DNA from: an uncultured Lachnospiraceae bacterium
GTDB taxonomy: Bacteria > Bacillota > Clostridia > Lachnospirales > Lachnospiraceae
Direction of reading: 5' to 3'
Assembly: GCA_910586405.1 (NCBI GenBank)
Contig: CAJUII010000086.1
Span: 4,758 to 13,743, forward strand
DNA: 8,986 nucleotides
In this document: in pieces, positions 1 through 5,727 of the stretch
How positions within the stretch are numbered: position 1 is the stretch's first letter
Layout: every line of letters begins with the position of its first letter
Notes under the pieces: generated by a model
Told to the model about the DNA's origin: nothing
What the model saw: the letters and a program-made list of their open reading frames with translations, nothing else
The model's database searches: none
Made by a program: the position numbers and the translations under genes

Positions 1-9
1 CACACTCCT

Positions 10-1182
10 TCAACCCCATTCTTTCTCCTTTGCACAGCACACGCCCATTCCAAAGATGACCAGCAGCACCCCCGCACCAAGAAAACAGGCAGCAGTTCCA
101 AGCGCGGCAATATACGCTGACGCCAATAAGAAAATAATTTCCATCAAATTTCCAGCCATATTTGCCACAGACAAAATTGCGGCCCGCTGCCCCGGCAGCC
201 CACATTCGTCAATATAGGCATTTTCCATGCTGTTTAAAATAAATTCCGGGAAACTCAGCGCCAAAGGGAGCACCACCATAACCAGCACGACAAGAACCGG
301 TGCAAAACTTATGGCAAAGGCTATCATAAGCCCCCCTGCAACGAGAATTGCCCAAAACATTGCCCGCTGCCTAGACGCGTTCCCGATACGGTCAAGCAGT
401 CTCTCCGCAAGCATCTGTATCGCAGAGTATACGAGGATAATGGGTGACATCCACGCTTCCTGTATTCCACATGCCAGAAGTTTCTCTACATAAAAGAAAT
501 TTATGAGCAGAAACGCCACGGAAAAACACGCTGCCAGAAAGACCATTCGCCGCATTGGCGCGTTTCGAAAAATCTGTAGCATCGTGCGGGTGTCACCTTC
601 TTGTGTGGTTGTCACATGTCCCGCCATTTGGGGCTCAGGCATCATGCCTGCGGCACAAAAAACCCCAGCACCGCAGGAAATCACTGTCGCCACAAGCAGG
701 ACAAGGATTCCGCCAATACGGTAAAGCACGGCATAGAGCAGCGTACTCACGATAAAGCCAGCCGTTCCAAAATTTGACACGCGCGCCATCTTTACAGGAT
801 ACTGCGCCTCTTGATAAACACTATAAATATACGCGTCCTGTGTCCCTGACAAGAAGCAGGCAGCAAAGCCCTCCGCGACCGCCTCCACAACAAACAGTCC
901 CAAACTGCCTGTCAGATACGCGATCACCATAAGTCCTCTCGCCAGAACGACAATGACCTGCGCCAAAACCATTGTGTTCTTGTACCCAATTCTGTCTGTG
1001 AGCATACCCGTCGGGATTTCAAACAAAAATACCGTCAGCGACAACACCGCTTGCAGCACAAAAAACTGTGCCATCGTCACGCCCGCATGGGTCCGCACCA
1101 GAAGCGCAACTGGCGCATAAAATACCAAGCCATTGAAAAATGCCAACATTTCAAGTCTGTCTATATTTCGTTTTTTCTTCAT
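10..1182 (-). CDS. MFS permease, putative efflux transporter
   Basis: This 390-aa inner-membrane protein belongs to the major facilitator superfamily and probably exports a small molecule by proton antiport; the substrate cannot be read from sequence. Hydrophobic segments run through the whole length, consistent with 12 TM helices. A motif-A loop is clear at residues 54-70 (FEIPTGMLTDRIGYKNT), with the G-x3-D-R-x-G-x-K pattern between TM2 and TM3. SGTQDAYIY at 112-120 is typical of the MFS branch with the FEIPTG signature. The start is set by AGGAG at 1193-1189, six bases from the ATG. The stop TGA overlaps a further AAGGAG on the minus strand, so a downstream gene beyond the left edge is probably translated from the same mRNA. 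I see no good promoter between 1183 and 1410, so expression may depend on read-through from the efflux genes upstream. The leader carries an attenuator-like structure (see 1183-1310). Confidence 0.85.
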   Translation of the reverse strand: MKKKRNIDRLEMLAFFNGLVFYAPVALLVRTHAGVTMAQFFVLQAVLSLTVFLFEIPTGMLTDRIGYKNTMVLAQVIVVLARGLMVIAYLTGSLGLFVVEAVAEGFAACFLSGTQDAYIYSVYQEAQYPVKMARVSNFGTAGFIVSTLLYAVLYRIGGILVLLVATVISCGAGVFCAAGMMPEPQMAGHVTTTQEGDTRTMLQIFRNAPMRRMVFLAACFSVAFLLINFFYVEKLLACGIQEAWMSPIILVYSAIQMLAERLLDRIGNASRQRAMFWAILVAGGLMIAFAISFAPVLVVLVMVVLPLALSFPEFILNSMENAYIDECGLPGQRAAILSVANMAGNLMEIIFLLASAYIAALGTAACFLGAGVLLVIFGMGVCCAKEKEWG

Positions 1183-1191
1183 TTTAATCTC

Positions 1192-1268
1192 CTATCATAC
1201 AAAATCTGAACCTGATGTTTCAGATTTTTATTTTCATACACGCCAAAAAGTACAGATTTTGATGATAG
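1192..1268 (-). promoter_or_regulatory. Attenuator-like leader: long-range pairing that reaches the MFS Shine-Dalgarno
   Basis: In the minus-strand RNA, the segment 1268-1253 (CUAUCAUCAAAAUCUG) is complementary over 16 pairs, with one bulged U at 1199, to 1208-1192 (CAGAUUUUGUAUGAUAG). The 3' arm includes the first two bases of the AGGAG that serves the MFS gene. The same 3' arm can instead pair locally with 1228-1219 (see the next entry), so the two folds exclude each other. The 5' arm lies just after the 7-codon ORF, within the footprint of a ribosome at its stop codon. The complementarity is seen directly; regulation by ribosome position is inferred. Confidence 0.5.
1201..1228 (-). promoter_or_regulatory. 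Alternative 10-bp hairpin in the MFS leader (or bidirectional terminator)
   Basis: A perfect inverted repeat, AAAATCTGAA / TTCAGATTTT, has an 8-base loop at 1211-1218. As minus-strand RNA this hairpin would use bases needed by the longer pairing and leave AGGAG at 1193-1189 exposed. On the plus strand it is followed by TATTTTC, so it could terminate plus-strand transcripts; on the minus strand only four U follow. Its stem shares AAATCTGA/TCAGATTT with the hairpin at 8871-8915. Confidence 0.5.
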
Positions 1269-1271
1269 AAT

Positions 1272-1295
1272 TTATGATGGACTTTGTGTATACAT
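1272..1295 (-). CDS. 7-codon upstream ORF (putative leader peptide MYTQSPS)
   Basis: On the minus strand, AAGGAG (1306-1301) lies five bases before an ATG that opens a 7-codon reading frame, MYTQSPS, ending in TAA. The spacing and strength of the ribosome binding site are as good as those of the real genes nearby, although the frame is too short for normal gene finding. It ends four bases before a sequence that can pair with the Shine-Dalgarno region of the MFS gene at 1182, so a ribosome pausing here would change that structure. Short leader peptides of this size control translation of cat, erm and msr-type resistance genes. That this one does so is inference, and it could be a chance ORF. 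Confidence 0.45.
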   Translation of the reverse strand: MYTQSPS

Positions 1296-1410
1296 ATGTT
1301 CTCCTTAGCCTTCACCGATTTTTAAACCAGTTCCCTGTTCATCATTGCTTTTACATCATTTTTTATGCTGTTTTCATACTTTCCTTTTCATACTTTTTAT
1401 GCATCTCTTT

Positions 1411-2334
1411 TCATGCTGTTTTCCGCGCAGCTGACTTTCCGTGTGCAGCAACAAGCAAATATACCACAAACAACACTGCCAGCAGTCCGACGCCTATCAT
1501 CGAATACCCCACACCGACCAGCTCTACCAGAACGGGCGCTGCCACGATTCCAACCACAGCGCTGAGCACCACAACAATCTGGCGCAGTGCCATTACACGA
1601 CCAAACACATCCCGCTCAACCCTGCTCTGTAAAATTGTATTGACAAAAATCGAAGACCCTGTATTAAAAACGCCAATCAATACATTTGCTGCAAAGCTGA
1701 CCGCAAAGACTGGTGTATTTCCCCAGAGCACAAAACTTCCTATCAGTAGAATGCTCAGCAAGGCATACTTCGCCACATCATCCAGCTTTGACTTTGACAA
1801 CAGCTTTGTCACCGCCGGCGCCAGCAGGCTTCCAATCGCCATCGCATAGGTAAAGTAGACAATCCCGCCGGCGCCGATTGCCAAAATCTGATCCGCGACA
1901 TAGATTTTATCAATCTCATAAAAGCGTCCCAAAATACCAAAGAATACACTGGTCAGCATCACAACCATGACAACAGGCATCTTTCTGACCGCTGCAATGC
2001 CCTCCTTCGCAAATCGAAACAGCGTAAACTCAGCCTTATCTGCCTCGTCCTCCTTCTTGTGATACGCATACGGGAGCCGCCACATGAGCGCTGCTGCCAC
2101 CAAAAACGTCACCGCATCCATCAGATAAAGCACCTGCGTGCCCGACACACTGTACAAAACTCCTCCAACACCAGGACCAACCAACAGGATGACAGTCCCG
2201 ATCACAGAAAACAGGTTATTGGCATCCATCAAATCGCTTTTGTCAAGCAGCTCGGACATCAGCCCCATCTGCGCCATATTGTCAACATCACTTGTCCCTT
2301 GCAGTACAAAGATTAACACATAGGCAAGCAGCAT
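1411..2334 (-). pseudogene. 5'-truncated duplicate of the Mef-like MFS efflux gene
   Basis: This frame encodes 307 aa identical to residues 97-403 of the complete gene at 2458-3669. It lacks the first 96 residues, which hold TM1 to about TM3 and the motif-A loop, so it should not work as a transporter. Upstream of the first ATG, seven native codons (VCTNGKY) remain back to the duplication junction at 2355/2356, and an in-frame TGA follows almost at once at 2361-2359. The only ribosome-binding-like sequence is a weak GGGAAG four bases before the ATG, with competing out-of-frame ATGs beside it. It may still be transcribed with the full gene, since no terminator is visible between them. It has had no time to decay, so the event is very recent or the copy is an assembly artefact. 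Confidence 0.85.
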
Positions 2335-2353
2335 GTACTTCCCATTGGTACAT
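2333..2353. repeat. Small inverted repeat next to the duplication junction
   Basis: ATGTAC and GTACAT form a 6-bp inverted repeat around a 9-base spacer, ending two bases before the duplication junction. The same hairpin lies at 3380-3400, two bases inside the right end of copy 2. It falls in coding DNA (codons around NGKYM), so it may be chance, but its position suggests a structure at which replication slipped. Confidence 0.4.
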
Positions 2354-2355
2354 AC

Positions 2356-3402
2356 CCTTCACCGATTTTTAAACCAGTTCCCTGTTCATCATTGCTTTTA
2401 CATCATTTTTTATGCTGTTTTCATACTTTCCTTTTCATACTTTTTATGCATCTCTTTTCATGCTGTTTTCCGCGCAGCTGACTTTCCGTGTGCAGCAACA
2501 AGCAAATATACCACAAACAACACTGCCAGCAGTCCGACGCCTATCATCGAATACCCCACACCGACCAGCTCTACCAGAACGGGCGCTGCCACGATTCCAA
2601 CCACAGCGCTGAGCACCACAACAATCTGGCGCAGTGCCATTACACGACCAAACACATCCCGCTCAACCCTGCTCTGTAAAATTGTATTGACAAAAATCGA
2701 AGACCCTGTATTAAAAACGCCAATCAATACATTTGCTGCAAAGCTGACCGCAAAGACTGGTGTATTTCCCCAGAGCACAAAACTTCCTATCAGTAGAATG
2801 CTCAGCAAGGCATACTTCGCCACATCATCCAGCTTTGACTTTGACAACAGCTTTGTCACCGCCGGCGCCAGCAGGCTTCCAATCGCCATCGCATAGGTAA
2901 AGTAGACAATCCCGCCGGCGCCGATTGCCAAAATCTGATCCGCGACATAGATTTTATCAATCTCATAAAAGCGTCCCAAAATACCAAAGAATACACTGGT
3001 CAGCATCACAACCATGACAACAGGCATCTTTCTGACCGCTGCAATGCCCTCCTTCGCAAATCGAAACAGCGTAAACTCAGCCTTATCTGCCTCGTCCTCC
3101 TTCTTGTGATACGCATACGGGAGCCGCCACATGAGCGCTGCTGCCACCAAAAACGTCACCGCATCCATCAGATAAAGCACCTGCGTGCCCGACACACTGT
3201 ACAAAACTCCTCCAACACCAGGACCAACCAACAGGATGACAGTCCCGATCACAGAAAACAGGTTATTGGCATCCATCAAATCGCTTTTGTCAAGCAGCTC
3301 GGACATCAGCCCCATCTGCGCCATATTGTCAACATCACTTGTCCCTTGCAGTACAAAGATTAACACATAGGCAAGCAGCATGTACTTCCCATTGGTACAT
3401 AC
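2356..3402. repeat. Tandem duplication, copy 2 (1047 bp)
   Basis: This is the second member of the exact direct repeat. It begins in the flank downstream of the complete efflux gene and ends inside that gene's coding region, near codon 90. No transposase, terminal inverted repeat or target-site duplication flanks either copy, so it is a segmental duplication and not an insertion sequence. Confidence 0.95.
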
Positions 3403-3669
3403 AAAGGACAGCATCAACGCCGCACTCAGCAAATATACATAAATGCTCACTTTCTTGCGATTAAAACGATCTACAATAACGCCCGACACAAACTGACACG
3501 GAATCCGAATCAGCGCCCTGATGAGCCACATTCCCGCCACGCCTGCCAGTGAACCCGATAACTCATAGACTGACAGGGTGATTGCCAGTGCATACAGACT
3601 GTCGCCAAATGACGATACCAACGTAGCCCAGACCAGAAGCCGAAACGATTTGTTCTTTAATAATCTCAT
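2458..3669 (-). CDS. MFS efflux transporter, DHA3/Mef-like (MFS_3 type)
   Basis: This 403-aa, 12-TM-type inner-membrane protein resembles the DHA3 drug:proton antiporters, the group that includes macrolide efflux protein MefA. The N-terminal pattern (KNKSFRLLVWATLVSSFGDSLY, about residues 5-26) is typical of the group. Motif A lies at 63-73 (GVIVDRFNRKK). DANNLF at 133-138 is followed by a motif-C-like LVGPGVGGVLYS at 147-158, the proline/glycine helix of antiporters. The hydrophilic stretch around 186-200 is the central cytoplasmic loop. The ATG at 3669 is preceded by AGAGGA with an unusually long spacing of ten bases, so translation may be moderate. A likely promoter lies at 3749-3775. The last three quarters of the gene are duplicated downstream. 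Export of a macrolide or another drug is a family-level inference; I assign no symbol. Confidence 0.88.
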   Translation of the reverse strand: MRLLKNKSFRLLVWATLVSSFGDSLYALAITLSVYELSGSLAGVAGMWLIRALIRIPCQFVSGVIVDRFNRKKVSIYVYLLSAALMLSFVCTNGKYMLLAYVLIFVLQGTSDVDNMAQMGLMSELLDKSDLMDANNLFSVIGTVILLVGPGVGGVLYSVSGTQVLYLMDAVTFLVAAALMWRLPYAYHKKEDEADKAEFTLFRFAKEGIAAVRKMPVVMVVMLTSVFFGILGRFYEIDKIYVADQILAIGAGGIVYFTYAMAIGSLLAPAVTKLLSKSKLDDVAKYALLSILLIGSFVLWGNTPVFAVSFAANVLIGVFNTGSSIFVNTILQSRVERDVFGRVMALRQIVVVLSAVVGIVAAPVLVELVGVGYSMIGVGLLAVLFVVYLLVAAHGKSAARKTA

Positions 3670-3729
3670 ATGTATCCATTCCTCTCATTGAAAAGACAGT
3701 ACACTGCTTCGAAAACAGGCAAGTCATTC

Positions 3730-3747
3730 ATTTCAGTAATCTGAAAT
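3730..3747. promoter_or_regulatory. Palindrome at the probable start point (operator candidate)
   Basis: ATTTCAG-TAAT-CTGAAAT is a perfect 7-bp inverted repeat around a 4-base centre. It lies just downstream of the putative -10 at 3749-3754, covering the expected transcription start of the Mef-like gene. That position suits a repressor operator; the regulator is unknown and is not evidently encoded here. Confidence 0.45.
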
Positions 3748-3748
3748 C

Positions 3749-3775
3749 AGTATACCAATTGACAGCATATGCCAA
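3749..3775 (-). promoter_or_regulatory. Putative extended -10 promoter for the Mef-like gene
   Basis: On the minus strand, TTGGCA (3775-3770) precedes TGG-TATACT, with the -10 hexamer at 3754-3749 and an extended -10 TG just before it. The spacer is 15 bases, shorter than ideal, but the extended -10 could compensate. A start near 3742 would give a leader of about 70 bases and falls inside the palindrome at 3730-3747. Confidence 0.5.
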
Positions 3776-3903
3776 GTATACACCCAGAATTTCTATAAAA
3801 ACAGACTTTCATTTTCGTGATTTTAGGCGTATACTATAAATGTAAGGAACTATTCCTGCACAGGCGCCTCATGTTTTGTGTCGAAATATAAAATTGATTT
3901 ATC

Positions 3904-3935
3904 AGAGCAGACGAAACTGGCTGCTCTATTCTTTT
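3904..3935 (+). terminator. Terminator-like hairpin inside the intergenic region
   Basis: AGAGCAG (3904-3910) and CTGCTCT (3921-3927) form a perfect 7-bp stem around a 10-base loop, followed by ATTCTTTT. This has the form of a Rho-independent terminator on the plus strand. No plus-strand gene precedes it, so it would end either a short leader or small RNA, perhaps starting near the TATACT at 3830-3835, or read-through from elsewhere. The TATACT lacks a good -35, so a transcript is speculative. Confidence 0.45.
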
Positions 3936-3974
3936 ATGCACAGCACCACAAAACGAAAATATGCGGCGAACAGC

Positions 3975-4007
3975 ATGTCAGGAAAACGCGCGAAATTGTA
4001 TAATTTC
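3975..4007 (+). promoter_or_regulatory. Putative promoter with overlapping palindrome for the plus-strand operon
   Basis: ATGTCA (3975-3980, four of six matches to consensus) lies 18 bases before a perfect TATAAT (3999-4004). The -10 is embedded in a 6-bp inverted repeat, GAAATT-GTAT-AATTTC (3992-4007), which could be an operator. A start near 4011 gives a leader of about 75 bases before the HTH-stub ATG at 4086. Confidence 0.45.
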
Positions 4008-4085
4008 CTTGGTGGTGTTTCCAGCCAGCAGGCAGTATACTGAATAAAGCTTCTAACAACCAAGCAGCGCGCAAGGAGGATTTAT

Positions 4086-4220
4086 ATGAAATTAGGAAAC
4101 AGTTTATTTCACGCACGCAAAAAAAGCGGGTTGACGCAGGAGGAGGTCGCAGACAAACTGGGGGTAAGCCGCCAGACCATCTCCAAATGGGAGAGCCGCA
4201 AACAGAAGGCAGCCACATGA
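4086..4220 (+). pseudogene. Truncated Xre-family HTH regulator (44 aa), translated stub
   Basis: A strong AAGGAGG (4073-4079), six bases before the ATG, opens a 44-codon frame. Residues 1-37 match the start of Xre/Cro HTH regulators: KLGNSLFHARKKSGLTQEEV, then ADKLGVSRQTISKWES, with the recognition helix SRQTISKWE. Family members continue with a G-E/T-x-P-D segment, two more helices and a C-terminal region. Here the frame changes to RKQKAAT and stops, so the HTH fold lacks its last helices. The stop overlaps the next start as ATGA (4217-4220). The stub therefore probably does not bind DNA, but its ribosomes can couple translation to the permease. An internal deletion joining the regulator's 5' end to the downstream gene would explain this. 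A functional micro-regulator is possible but less likely. Confidence 0.7.
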
Positions 4221-5239
4221 CGCGGTGGTATTCACTCCTGCATCTCATGGTGGACGGCGTCTGCGCCTTCGCCATGTTTGGCAGCTTCCTGACCTCTCAA
4301 AATCAGCCAATGGACTTTTTGCTGTACAACTTCTGCGCCTTTGCACTGCAAATGCCGCTTGGCGTTCTGCTGGACTACAAAGCGCCCAAAGCCAAAAACA
4401 CCGTGTCCTGTCTTGTGGCAGTCCTCGGTGTCCTGTGCACCCTCCTCGGCACAATCACCCATCCGGTTGTGCTGGGGACGGGCAATGCCCTGTTTCATAT
4501 TGGCGGCGGTGTCGGCACAATCTATGAGGACAACGAACAGCACTGGTGCGGCAAAGGACTCGGCATCTTTGTCGCACCGGGGGCACTTGGCCTGTACCTC
4601 GGAACACTCGCAGCCAAAAATGGAATTGCAAAATACTGTCTGTGGGCTGTCTGTATTTTGATGCTCGCGTGCTGCGCCGCTGCCTTTAAGCAGGCAAAAA
4701 GTAAGCCACACACTGCTGCCGCCCAAACCAGCATTGCGGACAATCCACAGCAGCCAAAAATAGCAGGCATTCTCCCGCTGTGCTGCCTGCTCGTTGTGCT
4801 TCTGCGCTCGTATCTTGGCATGACAGTCACCTTTTCATGGAAAACTTCCATGCTGGGCGGACTGGCTGCCGTGCTGGCTGTTGTCCTCGGAAAAGCCGCC
4901 GGCGGTGTTCTGGCAGCGCGGTACGGCATTGTGAAGGTATCAACCATATCCTTACTCATGGCCGCCATCGCATACTTAGGGGCGCACCTGATGCCCTTTG
5001 GCGTTGCTGCGCTGTTTTTGTTTAATATGACAATGCCCATTACACTATATCTCATGATTTGCCAATTTCCCAATATGCCGGGATTTTCCTTTGGCTTTCT
5101 GACCTTTGGGCTGTTTCTTGGCTTCCTTCCCGCCTGCTTTGGACTCTCTGCCGGATCAGACGGACACGTGGCAGCCTGCGTGGGCAGCGTGCTCTCCCTG
5201 ATTATTTTATACGCTGGAATCCATAGATGGCGGGCTTAG
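4217..5239 (+). CDS. MFS-like 12-TM-type membrane permease of unknown substrate
   Basis: This 340-aa, very hydrophobic protein has an MFS-like two-half organisation around a central hydrophilic segment at about 158-182. Notable segments are LLYNFCAFALQMPLG (35-49), GNALFHIGGG (89-98), GLGIFVAPGALGLYLG (114-129), a motif-A-like GKAAGGVLAARYG (225-237) and a glycine/phenylalanine-rich PGFSFGFLTFGLFLGFLP (288-305). I recall close relatives in Clostridia next to the two genes that follow here, but know no assigned function. The ATG at 4217 is preferred over the in-frame ATG at 4187: it overlaps the HTH stub's stop as ATGA, has AGAAGG just upstream, and begins the first TM with the expected MTRWYSLLHL, whereas 4187 would add ten residues read from another frame of the HTH gene. 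It is shorter than typical MFS proteins of about 400 aa, but all main segments appear present. Confidence 0.8.
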   Translation: MTRWYSLLHLMVDGVCAFAMFGSFLTSQNQPMDFLLYNFCAFALQMPLGVLLDYKAPKAKNTVSCLVAVLGVLCTLLGTITHPVVLGTGNALFHIGGGVGTIYEDNEQHWCGKGLGIFVAPGALGLYLGTLAAKNGIAKYCLWAVCILMLACCAAAFKQAKSKPHTAAAQTSIADNPQQPKIAGILPLCCLLVVLLRSYLGMTVTFSWKTSMLGGLAAVLAVVLGKAAGGVLAARYGIVKVSTISLLMAAIAYLGAHLMPFGVAALFLFNMTMPITLYLMICQFPNMPGFSFGFLTFGLFLGFLPACFGLSAGSDGHVAACVGSVLSLIILYAGIHRWRA

Positions 5240-5240
5240 T

Positions 5241-5283
5241 ACACTGGCTTTTAAGGAGGTTTTCATGACACACTGGCTTTTAA
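5241..5283 (+). repeat. 14-bp direct repeat flanking a ribosome binding site
   Basis: ACACTGGCTTTTAA occurs at 5241-5254 and again at 5270-5283, 29 bases apart. The first copy overlaps the A of AAGGAGG, and the second encodes residues 3-6 (HWLL) of the next protein. The Shine-Dalgarno and ATG of that gene sit between the two copies, which suggests a small local duplication of the gene start. Confidence 0.7.
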
Positions 5284-5618
5284 AAATGTTTGGCACTGCC
5301 CTGCTGTTTACCCTCCTTATCGAGCTGGCGGTGGCCGTTTTATACAAAATCCGTTCCCGCCAAAAGCTGCTGCTGGTAGTGCTTGTCAATATCCTCACAA
5401 ATCCTCCAGCCGTGCTGCTGCACTGGCTGGGAAGCCTCTATCTGCCAGCACTCCCTGATCTGTGGCTGCAGCTTGGGTTAGAACTGCTGGTTATACTCGC
5501 AGAAGCATTGATTTATCATAGCTTCTCCACCAAAAAAGAATGGCAGCTTCAGCACCCTGTACTGTTATCGCTAACAGCAAATACGTGCTCATGGCTCGCT
5601 GGGTTCTTCCTCTTATAA
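5265..5618 (+). CDS. Small four-TM membrane protein of unknown function
   Basis: This 117-aa protein has four predicted hydrophobic helices at about 7-27, 33-53, 66-86 and 97-117. It contains VNILTNPPAV (41-50), a glutamate in LAEALIYH (78-85) and an asparagine in SLTANTCSWLAG (102-113). These polar residues within membrane segments (E20, N42, N46, E80, N106) match what I recall as conserved in a Clostridia-restricted family that lies beside this type of permease and SH3-like protein. The ATG follows a near-perfect AAGGAGG (5253-5259) with a spacing of five, and the gene starts 25 bases after the permease stop, so the two are surely co-transcribed. It could be an accessory subunit or chaperone for the permease, but no function is known to me. 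Confidence 0.8.
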   Translation: MTHWLLKMFGTALLFTLLIELAVAVLYKIRSRQKLLLVVLVNILTNPPAVLLHWLGSLYLPALPDLWLQLGLELLVILAEALIYHSFSTKKEWQLQHPVLLSLTANTCSWLAGFFLL

Positions 5619-5727
5619 CACGTTTCCTGTTTACAGCAAAGCTGTCAAAGCCGCATCGGGCGTGCGCCAGCTTTCGCTGATATATTTACTTTGAACGCCC
5701 GTGAGAACAAAAATTGGAGGTATCTCA

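Larger units (their letters stand above)
1309..2355. repeat. Tandem duplication, copy 1 (1047 bp)
   Basis: Every base I compared in 1309-2355 recurs at an offset of 1047 in 2356-3402, and the two encoded C-terminal protein segments are identical. The copies abut head to tail with no spacer. The base before copy 1 (G) differs from that before copy 2 (C), and the base after copy 1 (C) differs from that after copy 2 (A), so the ends are defined exactly and show no microhomology. Copy 1 contains the last 307 codons of the efflux gene, a short piece of upstream codons, and 102 bp of downstream flank. Confidence 0.95.
3670..4085. other. 416-bp divergent intergenic regulatory region
   Basis: No coding frame here looks real; the minus-strand frame at 3934-4275 overlaps a better plus-strand gene and has no family features. 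The region is A+T-rich and holds signals in both directions: the minus-strand promoter and palindrome (3730-3775), a terminator-like hairpin (3904-3927), a short AGGAA-CTA-TTCCT hairpin near 3843-3855, and a plus-strand promoter with a palindrome over its -10 (3975-4007). GTATAC occurs four times, at 3750, 3776, 3829 and 4035. Confidence 0.6.

Noticed and set aside
1133..2896. Plus-strand open frames of 238, 187, 85, 66, 63 and 61 aa over the duplicated region
   Set aside because: They are antisense to the MFS genes, lack family features, and appear twice only because the DNA is duplicated.
1309..3402. Duplicated unit as an insertion sequence or other mobile element
   Set aside because: It has no transposase, no terminal inverted repeats and no target-site duplication; its content is only the efflux gene and flank.
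3759..3764. Perfect TTGACA on the plus strand as a promoter -35
   Set aside because: No -10 lies at 16-18 bases; the nearest TATACA is only 12 bases away.
4187..4216. Earlier in-frame ATG for the permease
   Set aside because: It adds ten residues read from another frame of the HTH gene and has no ribosome binding site; the ATG at 4217 has AGAAGG and the ATGA overlap.
3934..4275. 113-aa minus-strand open frame in the divergent region
   Set aside because: It overlaps the HTH stub and the permease start, has no recognisable motif, and its region holds plus-strand control signals.
5657..5701. Inverted repeat CGGGCGT/ACGCCCG between the four-TM and SH3-like genes as a terminator
   Set aside because: The loop is about 31 bases and no T-tract follows.
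5701..5727. GTG start for the SH3-like protein
   Set aside because: It would add nine residues before a normal signal peptide, and GGAGG is correctly placed for the ATG at 5728.
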